This document shows positions 17,345-25,428 of a stretch of DNA of 64,000 nt, piece after piece. The notes below the pieces were generated by a model. It was not told where the DNA came from. It worked only from the letters and a program-made list of their open reading frames with translations, and searched no databases. A program made the position numbers and the translations under genes. The stretch comes from Chitinimonas koreensis (GTDB lineage: Bacteria; Pseudomonadota; Gammaproteobacteria; Burkholderiales; Chitinimonadaceae): NCBI RefSeq assembly GCF_014353015.1, contig NZ_CP060704.1:3869001-3933000 (forward strand), given 5' to 3'. Every line of letters begins with the position of its first letter. Within the stretch, counting starts at the first letter, position 1.

Positions 17345-19183
17345 CTAGGGCTCGAGAAGCCGAGCGCAGGCTGCCCGGCTCTTCACCACCTTGCGCCCCA
17401 GCAGCGACAGCAGCAGGCCGTTCACCAGCGCCGCCGACTCCGCCCCAGGCCCCACACCGCCGAACGACACGCTGTCCGGCAGCCCGCACTCGTGCACGAT
17501 CTCCATCGCCAGGTGGGCCTCGCGGCAGGTCAGCCCGGCGCCGGCCAGCACGTCGAGGTCGAAGTGCAGGTGCAGCCGCCGCAGGCCCGCACGCACGCGG
17601 GCGATGGCGGCCGGCAGGCAATCGGCCAGGCCGTGGCGGTCGATGTCTTCCATCGTCAGCACCAGTTCGCCGGTCGCCGCGCCGGCCGGCAGGAACAGGT
17701 CGCGCAGGCCGACTGCCAGCGTGTGCTCGGCCGGCCAGCCGTCTCCCGCCACCACGCCGTCGGCCTGGCCGGCGAACAGCAGCAGCGCCTCTTCTTCGCC
17801 GCCCGGCCGGCCATGGGCCCGGCGCCCGCTCTGCCGGCCCAGCCGCACCGGCAGCACGGCCGGGTTGCCGGCCGCGGCCAGGTCGGACTCCGGTCCGACG
17901 GCGATCTCGATCAGCGGCGCCGCCGGACCGGAGTCCGACCTGCCGGGCCCGGCGGGAGCGGGATCGGCCAGCGCCAGGCCGATCGCCGCCAGCGCCGGCG
18001 CCAGCCCCTGCTCGAGCAATTGAGCGGCCGGCGAATCCATCGCCGTGGCGCCGCCGTCGTCGGCATCGATCAGCGCCACCCCGGCCAGCGTCGGCCGCTC
18101 GGGCAAGTCGCGCAGGTAGCGCTTGTCGACGTAGGGCGAGGTCATCGCCGCCAGCAGCGCCGCGTAGTCGGGCGTGAACGCGACGTGGGCGCCGAGCCGG
18201 TAGTCCTCGCCGGCGGCGGTGGCGTCGACCACCAGGTGGTCGCTGCTGGCGCCGACCACCCGCAGCCGCGCATCGCACGGCGCGAGGCCGGCCGGGTCGA
18301 CGTCCTCGCGGCCGATCGCCAGGATCAGCCGGCGCGCCGGCCGGTCCTCGACCGCGTCGAACGACGGCCGCCGGCCGAAAGCGTCCTCGCCGGCCAGGCC
18401 GTAGGGCCGCGCCGGCTTGATCTTGTCCTCGATCACCGGCGCGCCGAGCGTGAAGGCGTGCGGGTCGAGCGCGCCGTGCAGGCCGGCCGGCGTCGGCGGC
18501 GCGGCCAGCAGGATCGAGGCGCCGAGCCGCAGGTGGTTGATGCCGGCCGGCAGCTGGCCCGCCTCCAGGAGCGGCAGCGAGAAGGTGTTGCCGCCCGACA
18601 CGATGGGCAACGCGATGCCGAGCCGGCGCCGCAGCTCGGCGGCGAGATCGGCCAGGCCGGCCAGGTTGTCGATGGTCGGCTGGATGCCGCTGATGCAGGC
18701 CAGGTTGGCGCCGAGCCCGAGCAGCTCGACGCCGTCCAGCGCCAGCACCGCCTCGGCGTGGCGCAGCGCCTCGGCCGGCAGGATGCCCTCGCGCAGGTCG
18801 CCCAGGTCCACCATCAGCACCACGCCGTGGCGGCGGCCCTGGGCCCGCGCGGCGGCGGCCAGCCGGGCGATGGTGGTCGGCTCGCTGTTGAGGCTGAGAT
18901 CGGCCAGCCGCACGGTGCGCTCGGCCTCGTCGGGCGCCGGCGCGCGCAGCAGCATCAGCGGCGCGCGGATGCCGCCGCGGCGCAGCCGCTCGAGGTTGTC
19001 CAGCCGCGAATCGGCCAGCTGCGCCACGCCGCCGCGCAGCATGGCGCGCGCCACCGCCGGCGCGCCGCAACAGGCCTTGCCGACGCCGGCCACCGCCACG
19101 CCCGCGGCGGCGCAGGCGGCCACCAGCCGGCGGGTATTGGCCTCGATGCGGTCGAGGTCGATGTCGATGCGGGCGCCGTGCAT
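17345..19183 (-). CDS. Ornithine/alanine-racemase-like PLP domain fused to a degenerate arginase-like domain
   Basis: 612 residues; ATG at 19183 is 4 bp after the stop of the binding-protein gene, so the two form an operon. Residues 1-375 match fold-III PLP racemases of the ornithine-racemase/YhfX type: RIDIDLDRIEANTRRL, VGKACCGAPAVARAML with the PLP Lys, QLADSRLDNLERL, SGGNTFSLPLLEAG, and INHLRLGASIL. From about 500 the sequence resembles the C-terminal half of arginase: LTMEDIDRHGLADCLPAAI, HLHFDLDVL and GLTCREAHLAMEI, ending LLLSLLGRKVV. The arginase His/Asp metal motifs (GGDHS, DAHxD) are absent and the EVNP region reads GGVGP, so hydrolase activity is unlikely. Inferred role: interconversion of D/L basic amino acids with a regulatory or scaffold C-terminus. 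Confidence 0.8.
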   Translation of the reverse strand: MHGARIDIDLDRIEANTRRLVAACAAAGVAVAGVGKACCGAPAVARAMLRGGVAQLADSRLDNLERLRRGGIRAPLMLLRAPAPDEAERTVRLADLSLNSEPTTIARLAAAARAQGRRHGVVLMVDLGDLREGILPAEALRHAEAVLALDGVELLGLGANLACISGIQPTIDNLAGLADLAAELRRRLGIALPIVSGGNTFSLPLLEAGQLPAGINHLRLGASILLAAPPTPAGLHGALDPHAFTLGAPVIEDKIKPARPYGLAGEDAFGRRPSFDAVEDRPARRLILAIGREDVDPAGLAPCDARLRVVGASSDHLVVDATAAGEDYRLGAHVAFTPDYAALLAAMTSPYVDKRYLRDLPERPTLAGVALIDADDGGATAMDSPAAQLLEQGLAPALAAIGLALADPAPAGPGRSDSGPAAPLIEIAVGPESDLAAAGNPAVLPVRLGRQSGRRAHGRPGGEEEALLLFAGQADGVVAGDGWPAEHTLAVGLRDLFLPAGAATGELVLTMEDIDRHGLADCLPAAIARVRAGLRRLHLHFDLDVLAGAGLTCREAHLAMEIVHECGLPDSVSFGGVGPGAESAALVNGLLLSLLGRKVVKSRAACARLLEP

Positions 19184-19187
19184 GGGG

Positions 19188-19967
19188 CTACTTGCCGTAG
19201 ATGTCGAAGTCGAAATACTTGCGCGCGATGGCCTGGTAGCTGCCGTTGGCGCGGATCGCCCGGATCGCCTCGTTGAGCCGGTCGCGCAGCTCCGGGTCGC
19301 TCTTGCGGACGGCGATGCCGGCGCCGGGGCCGAAATAGGCGATGTCGTCGACCTGCGGCCCGACGAAGCGGAAGGCGCGGCCCTCGGCCAGCTTGAGGAA
19401 GTCGTTCTGGCCGACCACGGTGTTGACCAGGGTGGCGTCGAGCCGGCCGGCCTTGAGGTCGAGGAAGGCGTCGTTCTGCGAGCCGTAGGCGCTGACGGTG
19501 GCGCCGGCCTTGGCGTAGACGCCGCGCGCATAGCGCTCCTCGGACGAGCCGCGCAGCACGCCGATGCGGCGGCCCTTCAGGCTGCCTGGGCTGCCGTCGA
19601 GGCCGGCGGCGTTGCCGGCGATCAGCCGCGACGGCACCTTGTAGTACTTGTCGGTGAAGTCGACCGCCCGGCGGCGCTGCTCGGTGATGTCCATCGACGA
19701 CACGATGGCGTCGAACTTGTTGGCGTTCAGGCCGGTGATGATGCCGTCCCAGTCCTGCTCGACGAAGCTGCATTGCGCCGCCAGCTGGCCGCACAGCGCG
19801 CGGGCGATGTCGACGTCGAAGCCGGCCAGTTGGCCGTCCGGCGTCTTGTAGGTGAACGGCTTGTAGGCCGCTTCGAGGCCGATGCGGATGGTCTTCCATT
19901 CCTTGGCCTGCGCCGCGCCGGCCAGGGCGGCGGCGACGAGCAGGGCGATTGCGGACAAGGGCTTCAT
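19188..19967 (-). CDS. ABC transporter substrate-binding protein, Lys/Arg/Orn/His-like
   Basis: 259 residues from ATG at 19967 (signal peptide MKPLSAIALLVAAALAGAAQ, cleavage after AQA). The mature part is a classic family-3 binding protein: IRIGLEAAYKPFTYKTPDG, GFDVDIARALCGQL, EQDWDGIITGLNANKFDAIV, SSMDITEQRRRAVDFTDKYY, closest in pattern to ArgT/HisJ. The cognate permease and ATPase genes are not adjacent, so it may share another transporter. Together with the racemase fusion four bases downstream it suggests uptake and isomerisation of a basic amino acid. The LysR gene transcribed away from it 226 bp upstream is the probable regulator. Confidence 0.9.
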   Translation of the reverse strand: MKPLSAIALLVAAALAGAAQAKEWKTIRIGLEAAYKPFTYKTPDGQLAGFDVDIARALCGQLAAQCSFVEQDWDGIITGLNANKFDAIVSSMDITEQRRRAVDFTDKYYKVPSRLIAGNAAGLDGSPGSLKGRRIGVLRGSSEERYARGVYAKAGATVSAYGSQNDAFLDLKAGRLDATLVNTVVGQNDFLKLAEGRAFRFVGPQVDDIAYFGPGAGIAVRKSDPELRDRLNEAIRAIRANGSYQAIARKYFDFDIYGK

Positions 19968-20192
19968 GGCTGTGCTCCGGGACGGGGGATCGTCGGCCGG
20001 TCGGGCGAGGACCGCCGGCCTGTCGGTCGCCATCGCCGCCGAGGCATGCGCATACGCATGGGCAGGTACTCGTGCAGCGGGTGGCTGACGCCGAATCTAG
20101 AGACGAAGCGCGACCGCCACAAACGACCATTGCTCAAGCGTGCCATGCAAAAATGCATGGCTTGCCTCGTCCATTTCCCGCCGGTGCCCGCG

Positions 20193-21113
20193 ATGAAACG
20201 CCTGCCCTCCTTCGATGCCCTGCACACCTTCTCGGTGGTCGCCCGCGCCCGCAGCATGAGCCGCGCTGCCGACCAGCTGTGCCTGACCCAGAGCGCCATC
20301 AGCCGGCAGATCCGCCAGCTCGAGGCCCACCTCGGCACCGCGCTCCTGCTGCGGCAGGCGCGCGGCGTCGAGCTGACCGCCGCCGGGCGCGACTTCCTGC
20401 CGGCGGTCGAGGCCGCCTTCGACGGCCTCAAGCGCGCGGTGGACCGGCTGGCCGGCCAGCCGGCCGACCTCAAGCTCAAGCTGCCGCCGACGCTGGCGCT
20501 GCGCTGGTTCATGCCGCGGCTGCCGGGCTTCCAGCTGAGCCATCCTGGCATCGGCATCCGGCTCAGCACGGCCGAGTTCAGCCGCATCCATTTCGAGCGC
20601 GAGGATTTCGACGCCGCCATCGTCTATGCGCGCGAGGCGCCGGCCGAGGCGCTCGGCGCCGCGCTGTTCGAGGAACGGCTGGTGCCGGTATGCACCCCGG
20701 CGCTGGCCGAGCGGCTGCACACGCCGGCCGACCTGGCGAGCGAGGCGCTGATCCACCTGAGCCCCGACCATGCCGACTGGCGCGCCTGGCTGGCGCGCCA
20801 CGGCGCCAGCCACCCGGCGCTCGAAGCCGGCGCCAGCTTCGAGGCGGTCGACATGGCGCTGCACGTGGCCGGCCGCGGCCTGGGCGTGGCGATGGCCGAC
20901 CCCTTGCTGATCGCCGACGACATCGCCGGCGGCCGGCTGGCGGCACCCTTCCCCGCCGAGCCGATCGACAGCGGCCACGCCTACTGGTTGGCCTGCCCGC
21001 GCGCGCGCCAGGGCGAGGCGGCGATCGAGGCGCTGCACGGCTGGCTGCGCGAGGAGATCGCGGCGACGCGGGCGGCGCTGGCCGGCCTGGGCTTTGCCGG
21101 GCCGGCCGGCTGA
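20193..21113 (+). CDS. LysR-family regulator of the GcvA type
   Basis: 306 residues from ATG at 20193 (an in-frame ATG at 20145 would add 16 residues). Winged HTH with LPSFDALHTFSVVARARSMS, AADQLCLTQSAISRQIRQLE and LLLRQARGVELTAAG; the effector domain contains LKLPPTLALRWFMPRLPGF, a GcvA-like pattern. It is divergent from the binding-protein/racemase operon, whose expression it probably controls in response to an amino acid. A strong bidirectional terminator follows at 21130. Confidence 0.9.
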   Translation: MKRLPSFDALHTFSVVARARSMSRAADQLCLTQSAISRQIRQLEAHLGTALLLRQARGVELTAAGRDFLPAVEAAFDGLKRAVDRLAGQPADLKLKLPPTLALRWFMPRLPGFQLSHPGIGIRLSTAEFSRIHFEREDFDAAIVYAREAPAEALGAALFEERLVPVCTPALAERLHTPADLASEALIHLSPDHADWRAWLARHGASHPALEAGASFEAVDMALHVAGRGLGVAMADPLLIADDIAGGRLAAPFPAEPIDSGHAYWLACPRARQGEAAIEALHGWLREEIAATRAALAGLGFAGPAG

Positions 21114-21129
21114 AGCGGCTCGCCCACAA

Positions 21130-21169
21130 ACGGACACGGCCCGCGCGAACCGCCGCGGGCCGTGTCCGT
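21130..21169. terminator. Bidirectional terminator hairpin
   Basis: Perfect 16-bp arms (ACGGACACGGCCCGCG and its complement) around an 8-base loop, between the convergent lysR and lipoprotein genes. No long T run, but the stem is very stable. Confidence 0.75.
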
Positions 21170-21183
21170 TCATGCGCTGCGCC

Positions 21184-21831
21184 TTATTCGGCGTAGGCCC
21201 ACAGATCGACCAACAGATTGCCGTCGTCCGCCACCAGTCGGAAGCGCGCAGGCGCGTAGTCCGGGTCGGCCGCCAACACGCCGCTGGCGCTGGCCGGCAG
21301 GTTCGGGCAGTCGGCCGCGGTCAGCGCCAGTTGCAATGTGCCGGGCAGCTTGCCGGCGCTCAGCTTGCCGCCGAGCTTGCAAGCGCTGCCCGCCGCAGCC
21401 GCGATGGTTCCGTCGGCGGCGACGGTGAACACCGCCGGCTTGCCCGCGACGTCGGCCACGTAGCGGCCGGCCATGGCGGCGACCGTCGGCGCCGGCAGGG
21501 CGACCGCATCGGCGCGCAGCAGCGTGACGCTGACGTCGGCCTTGGCCGCCGGCACCGCCACCCAGCCATGGCCGGCGGCCTGGCGGTACAGCGCCTGGAG
21601 GCGGCCGTCGGCGTCGCCGACCAGCAACAGGCGGCTGCCGTCGGCGGCCGCGTAGTAGCGGCCCACGGTCGGCGCGGCGGCGTCGCCGAGGCTGACGGTG
21701 TAGCTGCCTGCGGCCAGCGACTCGACCGCGACCTTGGGCGCCACCGGCAGCGCGTCCGCATTATTGTCGTCGCCGTCGGAACAGGCGGCCAGCAGCGCGG
21801 CGGCCAGCATGGGAAACAGGATGCGTTTCAT
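21184..21831 (-). CDS. Hypothetical lipoprotein next to secreted SurE
   Basis: 215 residues. A type II signal peptide with lipobox LLAAC (Cys at residue 17) is followed by an acidic linker SDGDDNNADA. The rest is Ala/Gly-rich with repeated GRYYAAADGS / GRYVADVAGK elements, suggesting a small beta-rich repeat fold; I do not recognise a named family. It starts 11 bp after the stop of the SurE-like gene and is cotranscribed with it, so it is probably an outer-membrane- or periplasm-anchored partner. Function unknown. Confidence 0.75.
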   Translation of the reverse strand: MKRILFPMLAAALLAACSDGDDNNADALPVAPKVAVESLAAGSYTVSLGDAAAPTVGRYYAAADGSRLLLVGDADGRLQALYRQAAGHGWVAVPAAKADVSVTLLRADAVALPAPTVAAMAGRYVADVAGKPAVFTVAADGTIAAAAGSACKLGGKLSAGKLPGTLQLALTAADCPNLPASASGVLAADPDYAPARFRLVADDGNLLVDLWAYAE

Positions 21832-21842
21832 CGGCGGCGTCC

Positions 21843-22802
21843 TCACTGGACCAGCAGGTCGCGCAGCCGCAGGCGCAGCCATTGCTGGGCGGCCGGGCGG
21901 GCTTCGAAGCCGACCTGCATGGCGGTGACGGCGATCCTGCCGGCGGCGTTGACGGCCGCCTCGTCGCTGGCCTGCTCGGCGCTCGGCGCGGCGGCCGGCG
22001 GGTACAGCGAGAGGCCCGGGTAGGCATAGGCGCCGAGGCCGTAGGCCTTGGCCACCGGGTCCTGCGACAGGTCGGCGACGAACTTCAGGTTGTAGGCGTT
22101 GTAGCTGCCGTGGCGCGAGAAGCTCCAGGCCAGTGCGGCCGACTTGCCGGCCTCGAACTTGGGGAAGTTGACGTTGAGCGCCACCCCGGCCGGCAGCAGC
22201 GGGCCGCTGCCGGCGCGGGCCTGCAGCGCCGCAACCAGCTTGAGCGTGAGCTTGGCGGCCTCGGCCGCCAGGCCGTCCTGGTCGGTGGTGTTGGTGTCGG
22301 CGCTGACCGCGATGGCCGGCAGGCCGCGCGAGGCGGCGATCTGGGCGTTGCTGACGGTGCCCGAGCTGTTGACGATGCTGCCGGTGTTCTGGCCCTCGTT
22401 GGGGCCGGACAGCACCAGGTCGGGCGCCTTGTTCCAGCGCGCCGCGGCCAGCACGTCGATGCCGTACAGGGTGGCCATGACCGGCGTGCCGTCGACGTAG
22501 TGGAAGTCGGTCAGGCCGGCGATCGGGCCGACGCCGGGCGCGCCGACGGCGGCGGCGGCGTTGCGGCAGGCCTTGGCCAGCGGGGTGATCGGGGTGAGGA
22601 AATTGGCCGAGGCGCCCTTGCCGCTCTGGTTCTGGCACGGCACCGACACCACCACGTCGTGGCCGGCCGCCTTGAGCTCGGCGTAGAGCGCCTTGACGTT
22701 GGCCGACAGGCCGTCGTCGTTGCTGAGCACGATGTTGAGGGCGAAGGCCGGGCCGGCGAGGCCGGCCAGCGACAGTGCGGGCAGGATGAAGCGAAGGCGC
22801 AT
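21843..22802 (-). CDS. Exported SurE-like 5'/3'-nucleotidase (acid phosphatase)
   Basis: 319 residues with a clear signal peptide (MRLRFILPALSLAGLAGPAF). The mature protein shows SurE hallmarks: NIVLSNDDGLSANVKALYAE at its start (metal-binding Asp pair), DLVLSGPNEGQNTGSIVNSS (the SGxNxGxN motif) and SGTVSNAQIAASRGLPAIA. Classical SurE is cytosolic and about 250 residues; this one is secreted and longer, as in a group of periplasmic/extracellular acid phosphatases. Probably dephosphorylates nucleotides outside the cytoplasm for phosphate or nucleoside scavenging. Forms a two-gene unit with the lipoprotein downstream. Confidence 0.9.
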   Translation of the reverse strand: MRLRFILPALSLAGLAGPAFALNIVLSNDDGLSANVKALYAELKAAGHDVVVSVPCQNQSGKGASANFLTPITPLAKACRNAAAAVGAPGVGPIAGLTDFHYVDGTPVMATLYGIDVLAAARWNKAPDLVLSGPNEGQNTGSIVNSSGTVSNAQIAASRGLPAIAVSADTNTTDQDGLAAEAAKLTLKLVAALQARAGSGPLLPAGVALNVNFPKFEAGKSAALAWSFSRHGSYNAYNLKFVADLSQDPVAKAYGLGAYAYPGLSLYPPAAAPSAEQASDEAAVNAAGRIAVTAMQVGFEARPAAQQWLRLRLRDLLVQ

Positions 22803-22958
22803 GGGGACTCCGGAGCGAGGAAGGGATGGACGGCGCGGAGGTGCCGCGCCGGTCGGCCAGCATCCATTCCGGCCGTTGCCGGCGTATTGCGTGGAGATGA
22901 AGTTATCGTTAACTCAATCGAAAATCGTCCCACTCGGAATCTATGCACTGTCCGTCGT

Positions 22959-23140
22959 CTCCCCTCTCCCTCCGGGAGAGGCACCCGTTCCTGCTTGGCA
23001 GAAACGGGGAGGGGTGAGGGAGCGACGATTCAGAGATCGCTGCCCGCTCCTGCGTGCCCAGGCAATGCGGTCCTCGTTAGAACCGGTAGCGACAACTGAA
23101 CCGTCGCTCCCTCACCCTGCCCTCTCCCGAAGGGAGAGGC
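22959..23140. repeat. Long imperfect palindrome, family D
   Basis: Left arm CTCCCTCCGGGAGAGG followed later by GGTGAGGGAGCGACG; right arm CGTCGCTCCCTCACC then CTCTCCCGAAGGGAGAGG. The arms are complementary over their length, so about 180 bases could fold back. It occupies the middle of the gene-free interval 22803-23285; the remaining parts show nothing I can identify beyond an AT-rich patch upstream of the SurE gene. Confidence 0.7.
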
Positions 23141-23285
23141 TTACGTCGCATCAACTCGTATGGCAGTTCATATCCATACTTTGCCAAGATCGCTCCACCC
23201 GCGGCGGCGATCCTTACATCGAGGACAAGCGGCGACGGTCTCCCTCTGAAGGACCGGGCCGGCTACCAGGCCTGGCAGGCCCCTT

Positions 23286-24509
23286 TCACCGCCGCAACGG
23301 CACCGCCACCACCACCGTCCGCCGCAGCGCGGCCGGGTCGTTCAGCGAGCCGTCGGGCTGGTAGTGGCCGACGAAGGAATTGGCGATCACGTACAGCGCC
23401 GAACCGGCGATGGCGCCGGTGGTCGGCTCGGCGAAATCGGGATGCAGGTGCGACTGCAGCACCGTCAGCCCGTCGATGCGCGTGCCGCCGTCGGCCAGCG
23501 CGATGCGCACCACCCGGCCCGGATTGGTCGAATTCTGGATGCCGAGCAGCGCGCCCTCGTGCCAGTAGAGGCCGTCGATGCCGCCGGTCACCACCGTATC
23601 GGGCTGCGGCAGCCGCTGCATCTCGGCGCTGGCCGGGTCGACCCGGGCGATGCCGGTCGACAGCGTGACGTAGACCGTGCCGTCCGGCGCCACCGCCACG
23701 CCATTGGCGCCGCGCAGGGCGCCGGCCTCGCCGAAGCGGTGCAGCGAGACCTGGCCCGGCCGCATGCGGAACAGCGTGCCGGCGGCCGAATCGGTGGCGT
23801 ACAGCGTGCCGTCGGCAGCCACCGCCACGTCGTTGAGCTGGCTCGCCTCGGGCGCCTCGTGGCGCGCCGCCCGCTTGCCGCGCGCCAGGTCGTAGCGCAG
23901 CACCGCGTTGCGCCGCGGCGTGGCGCCGGCCAGCAGGGCATTGCTGCTGACCGCGTAGAGCGCCTTGCGCGGCGCGTCGACGGCGAGGCCCAGCACCGCG
24001 TCGAGCCCGTCGCCCGGCTGCGAGAAATCGCGCGCGCGGCCGTTGCGGTCGACCGCCAGGATCTTGCGCTGGGCGATGCTGCCGACGAAGAAGCGGCGGC
24101 CGGCCGGGTCGTAGGCGATGCCCTCCGGGATCAGCCGCGCGTCGCGCAGGCGGAAGCCGATCGGCGCTTCGGGCGTCTTCGGCTCCTCGTCCTCGAGCTT
24201 GAAGCGCAGCACCTGGAAGGCCGGGTCGTCCCACAGCGCGTCGAAGCCGAGCCCGGGCGCCGGCAAAAGGCCCAGCCGGCGCCCCTGCAGGCTGCCCAGC
24301 GCGGCGAGCGCCTTGTCGCGCTCGCCGAGCCCGGCGTAGGTCATCGCCTGGTAATAGACCAGCAGGCCGTCGCCGGGCCGCTCGGCGCGCAAGGCGTCGA
24401 GCCGGGCCAGCCGCGCCCGCAGCGCGGCCTGCGGATCGTCGGCGGCCGCGGCCGGCAGATGGCTTGCGGCCAGCAGGGCCAGGGCGGGGATCAGGGTGCG
24501 CAGGAACAT
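23286..24509 (-). CDS. Secreted NHL/SMP-30-like beta-propeller protein
   Basis: 407 residues; signal peptide MFLRTLIPALALLAASHLPA. Residues 25-110 are a helical TPR-like stretch (YYQAMTYAGLGERDKALAAL). From about 135 the sequence is a six-bladed propeller of SMP-30/gluconolactonase/NHL style: IPEGIAYDPAGRRFFVGSIA, LNDVAVAADGTLYATDSAAG, GANGVAVAPDGTVYVTLSTG, and TGGIDGLYWHEGALLGIQNS. Such proteins are calcium-dependent lactonases or binding scaffolds; the exact activity cannot be deduced. Monocistronic, between repeat elements. Confidence 0.85.
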   Translation of the reverse strand: MFLRTLIPALALLAASHLPAAAADDPQAALRARLARLDALRAERPGDGLLVYYQAMTYAGLGERDKALAALGSLQGRRLGLLPAPGLGFDALWDDPAFQVLRFKLEDEEPKTPEAPIGFRLRDARLIPEGIAYDPAGRRFFVGSIAQRKILAVDRNGRARDFSQPGDGLDAVLGLAVDAPRKALYAVSSNALLAGATPRRNAVLRYDLARGKRAARHEAPEASQLNDVAVAADGTLYATDSAAGTLFRMRPGQVSLHRFGEAGALRGANGVAVAPDGTVYVTLSTGIARVDPASAEMQRLPQPDTVVTGGIDGLYWHEGALLGIQNSTNPGRVVRIALADGGTRIDGLTVLQSHLHPDFAEPTTGAIAGSALYVIANSFVGHYQPDGSLNDPAALRRTVVVAVPLRR

Positions 24510-24588
24510 GGCGGGGGCTCCGGGTTGGAGGTGGCCGCGTCGGAACGGACGGCGGCCGGATCGATTGCAGGCCGGGCGTGGCACGGAC

Positions 24589-24656
24589 GTAGGTCGGGCT
24601 TCATGCCCGACGGCGCCGCCGGCCGAGATCGCTGTCGGGCATGAAGCCCGACCTAC
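24589..24656. repeat. REP-like palindrome, family A copy 3
   Basis: GTAGGTCGGGCTTCATGCCC and its complement bound a short loop region; arms are perfectly complementary over about 20 bp. Confidence 0.9.
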
Positions 24657-24711
24657 GCCCTCGGAACCGGCCGTGGCCGCCGCGATACGGGATGGCTTCC
24701 TGCCGCCCGGT

Positions 24712-25248
24712 TCAGCTGCCGGCGTCGGCCGCCGCCGGGTCCGGCCCGTAGCCGAACAGCATCAGCACCTCGTCGCTGCCCGGCAGCGTCACGGTGCGCT
24801 CGAAGGCCAGGCCCAGCTGGCCGAGCAGCCGGATCGAGGCGGCGTTCTCCGGCAGCGTGATGCCGACGATGCGGGTCAGGCCCAGCGGGCCGGTCGCGTG
24901 CGCCATCACCGCCTCGGCGGCCTCGCTGGCGTAGCCCTGGCCGCGGTGGCGGGCCAGGAAGGCGAAGCCGATGTCGACGTCGGCCAGGCCCGCGCGCCGG
25001 ATCAGGCCGCACAGGCCGAGCGCCGCGCCGTCTTTGGCGCGCTCGACCAGGTAGAGACTGAAGCCGTGGCGCAGCTGCATCGCCGCCGGGCCGTCGACGA
25101 TGTAGCGGCGGGCGTCGTCGAGCGTGCGCACGCCGCGGTCGCCGATATAGCGCAGCCAGCCCAGATCGTTGAGCAATTCGAGGATGAAGGCCGCGTCGTC
25201 TTCGGCCAGCGTGCGCAGGGTCAGGCGGCTGGTTCGGAGTATCTGCAT
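24712..25248 (-). CDS. GNAT-family N-acetyltransferase, RimJ/RimL-like
   Basis: 178 residues from ATG at 25248. N-terminal LRTSRLTLRTLAEDDAAFIL, a substrate loop with LNDLGWLRYIGDRGV, and the acetyl-CoA-binding motif in FLARHRGQGYASEAAEAVM (the R/Q-x-x-G-x-G/A pattern, here RGQGYA), then LTRIVGITLPENAASIRLLG. This is the Acetyltransf_3 pattern found in enzymes that acetylate ribosomal protein N-termini, antibiotics or small molecules. Substrate unknown. Monocistronic. Confidence 0.92.
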   Translation of the reverse strand: MQILRTSRLTLRTLAEDDAAFILELLNDLGWLRYIGDRGVRTLDDARRYIVDGPAAMQLRHGFSLYLVERAKDGAALGLCGLIRRAGLADVDIGFAFLARHRGQGYASEAAEAVMAHATGPLGLTRIVGITLPENAASIRLLGQLGLAFERTVTLPGSDEVLMLFGYGPDPAAADAGS

Positions 25249-25332
25249 GGGTGGATTCACCGGTTGCGCCGGCGGACAGTCCGCCGGGCGATTGATGCCG
25301 GGGGCAATCATACCTGCGCCGTGGACGGTACC

Positions 25333-25402
25333 GCAGGAGCGGCTTCAGCCGGGAATGGCGCCGGTGGGTGCTCGGCCCATTCGCGGCTGAAGCCGCGCCT
25401 AC
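25333..25402. repeat. REP-like palindrome, family B copy 1
   Basis: GCAGGAGCGGCTTCAGCCGG on the left and CGCGGCTGAAGCCGCGCCTA on the right; other copies at 36409, 44131 and 62961. This copy is slightly diverged in both arms. Confidence 0.85.
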
Positions 25403-25428
25403 GCGCGCCTATGGCGACGATCGGATGC

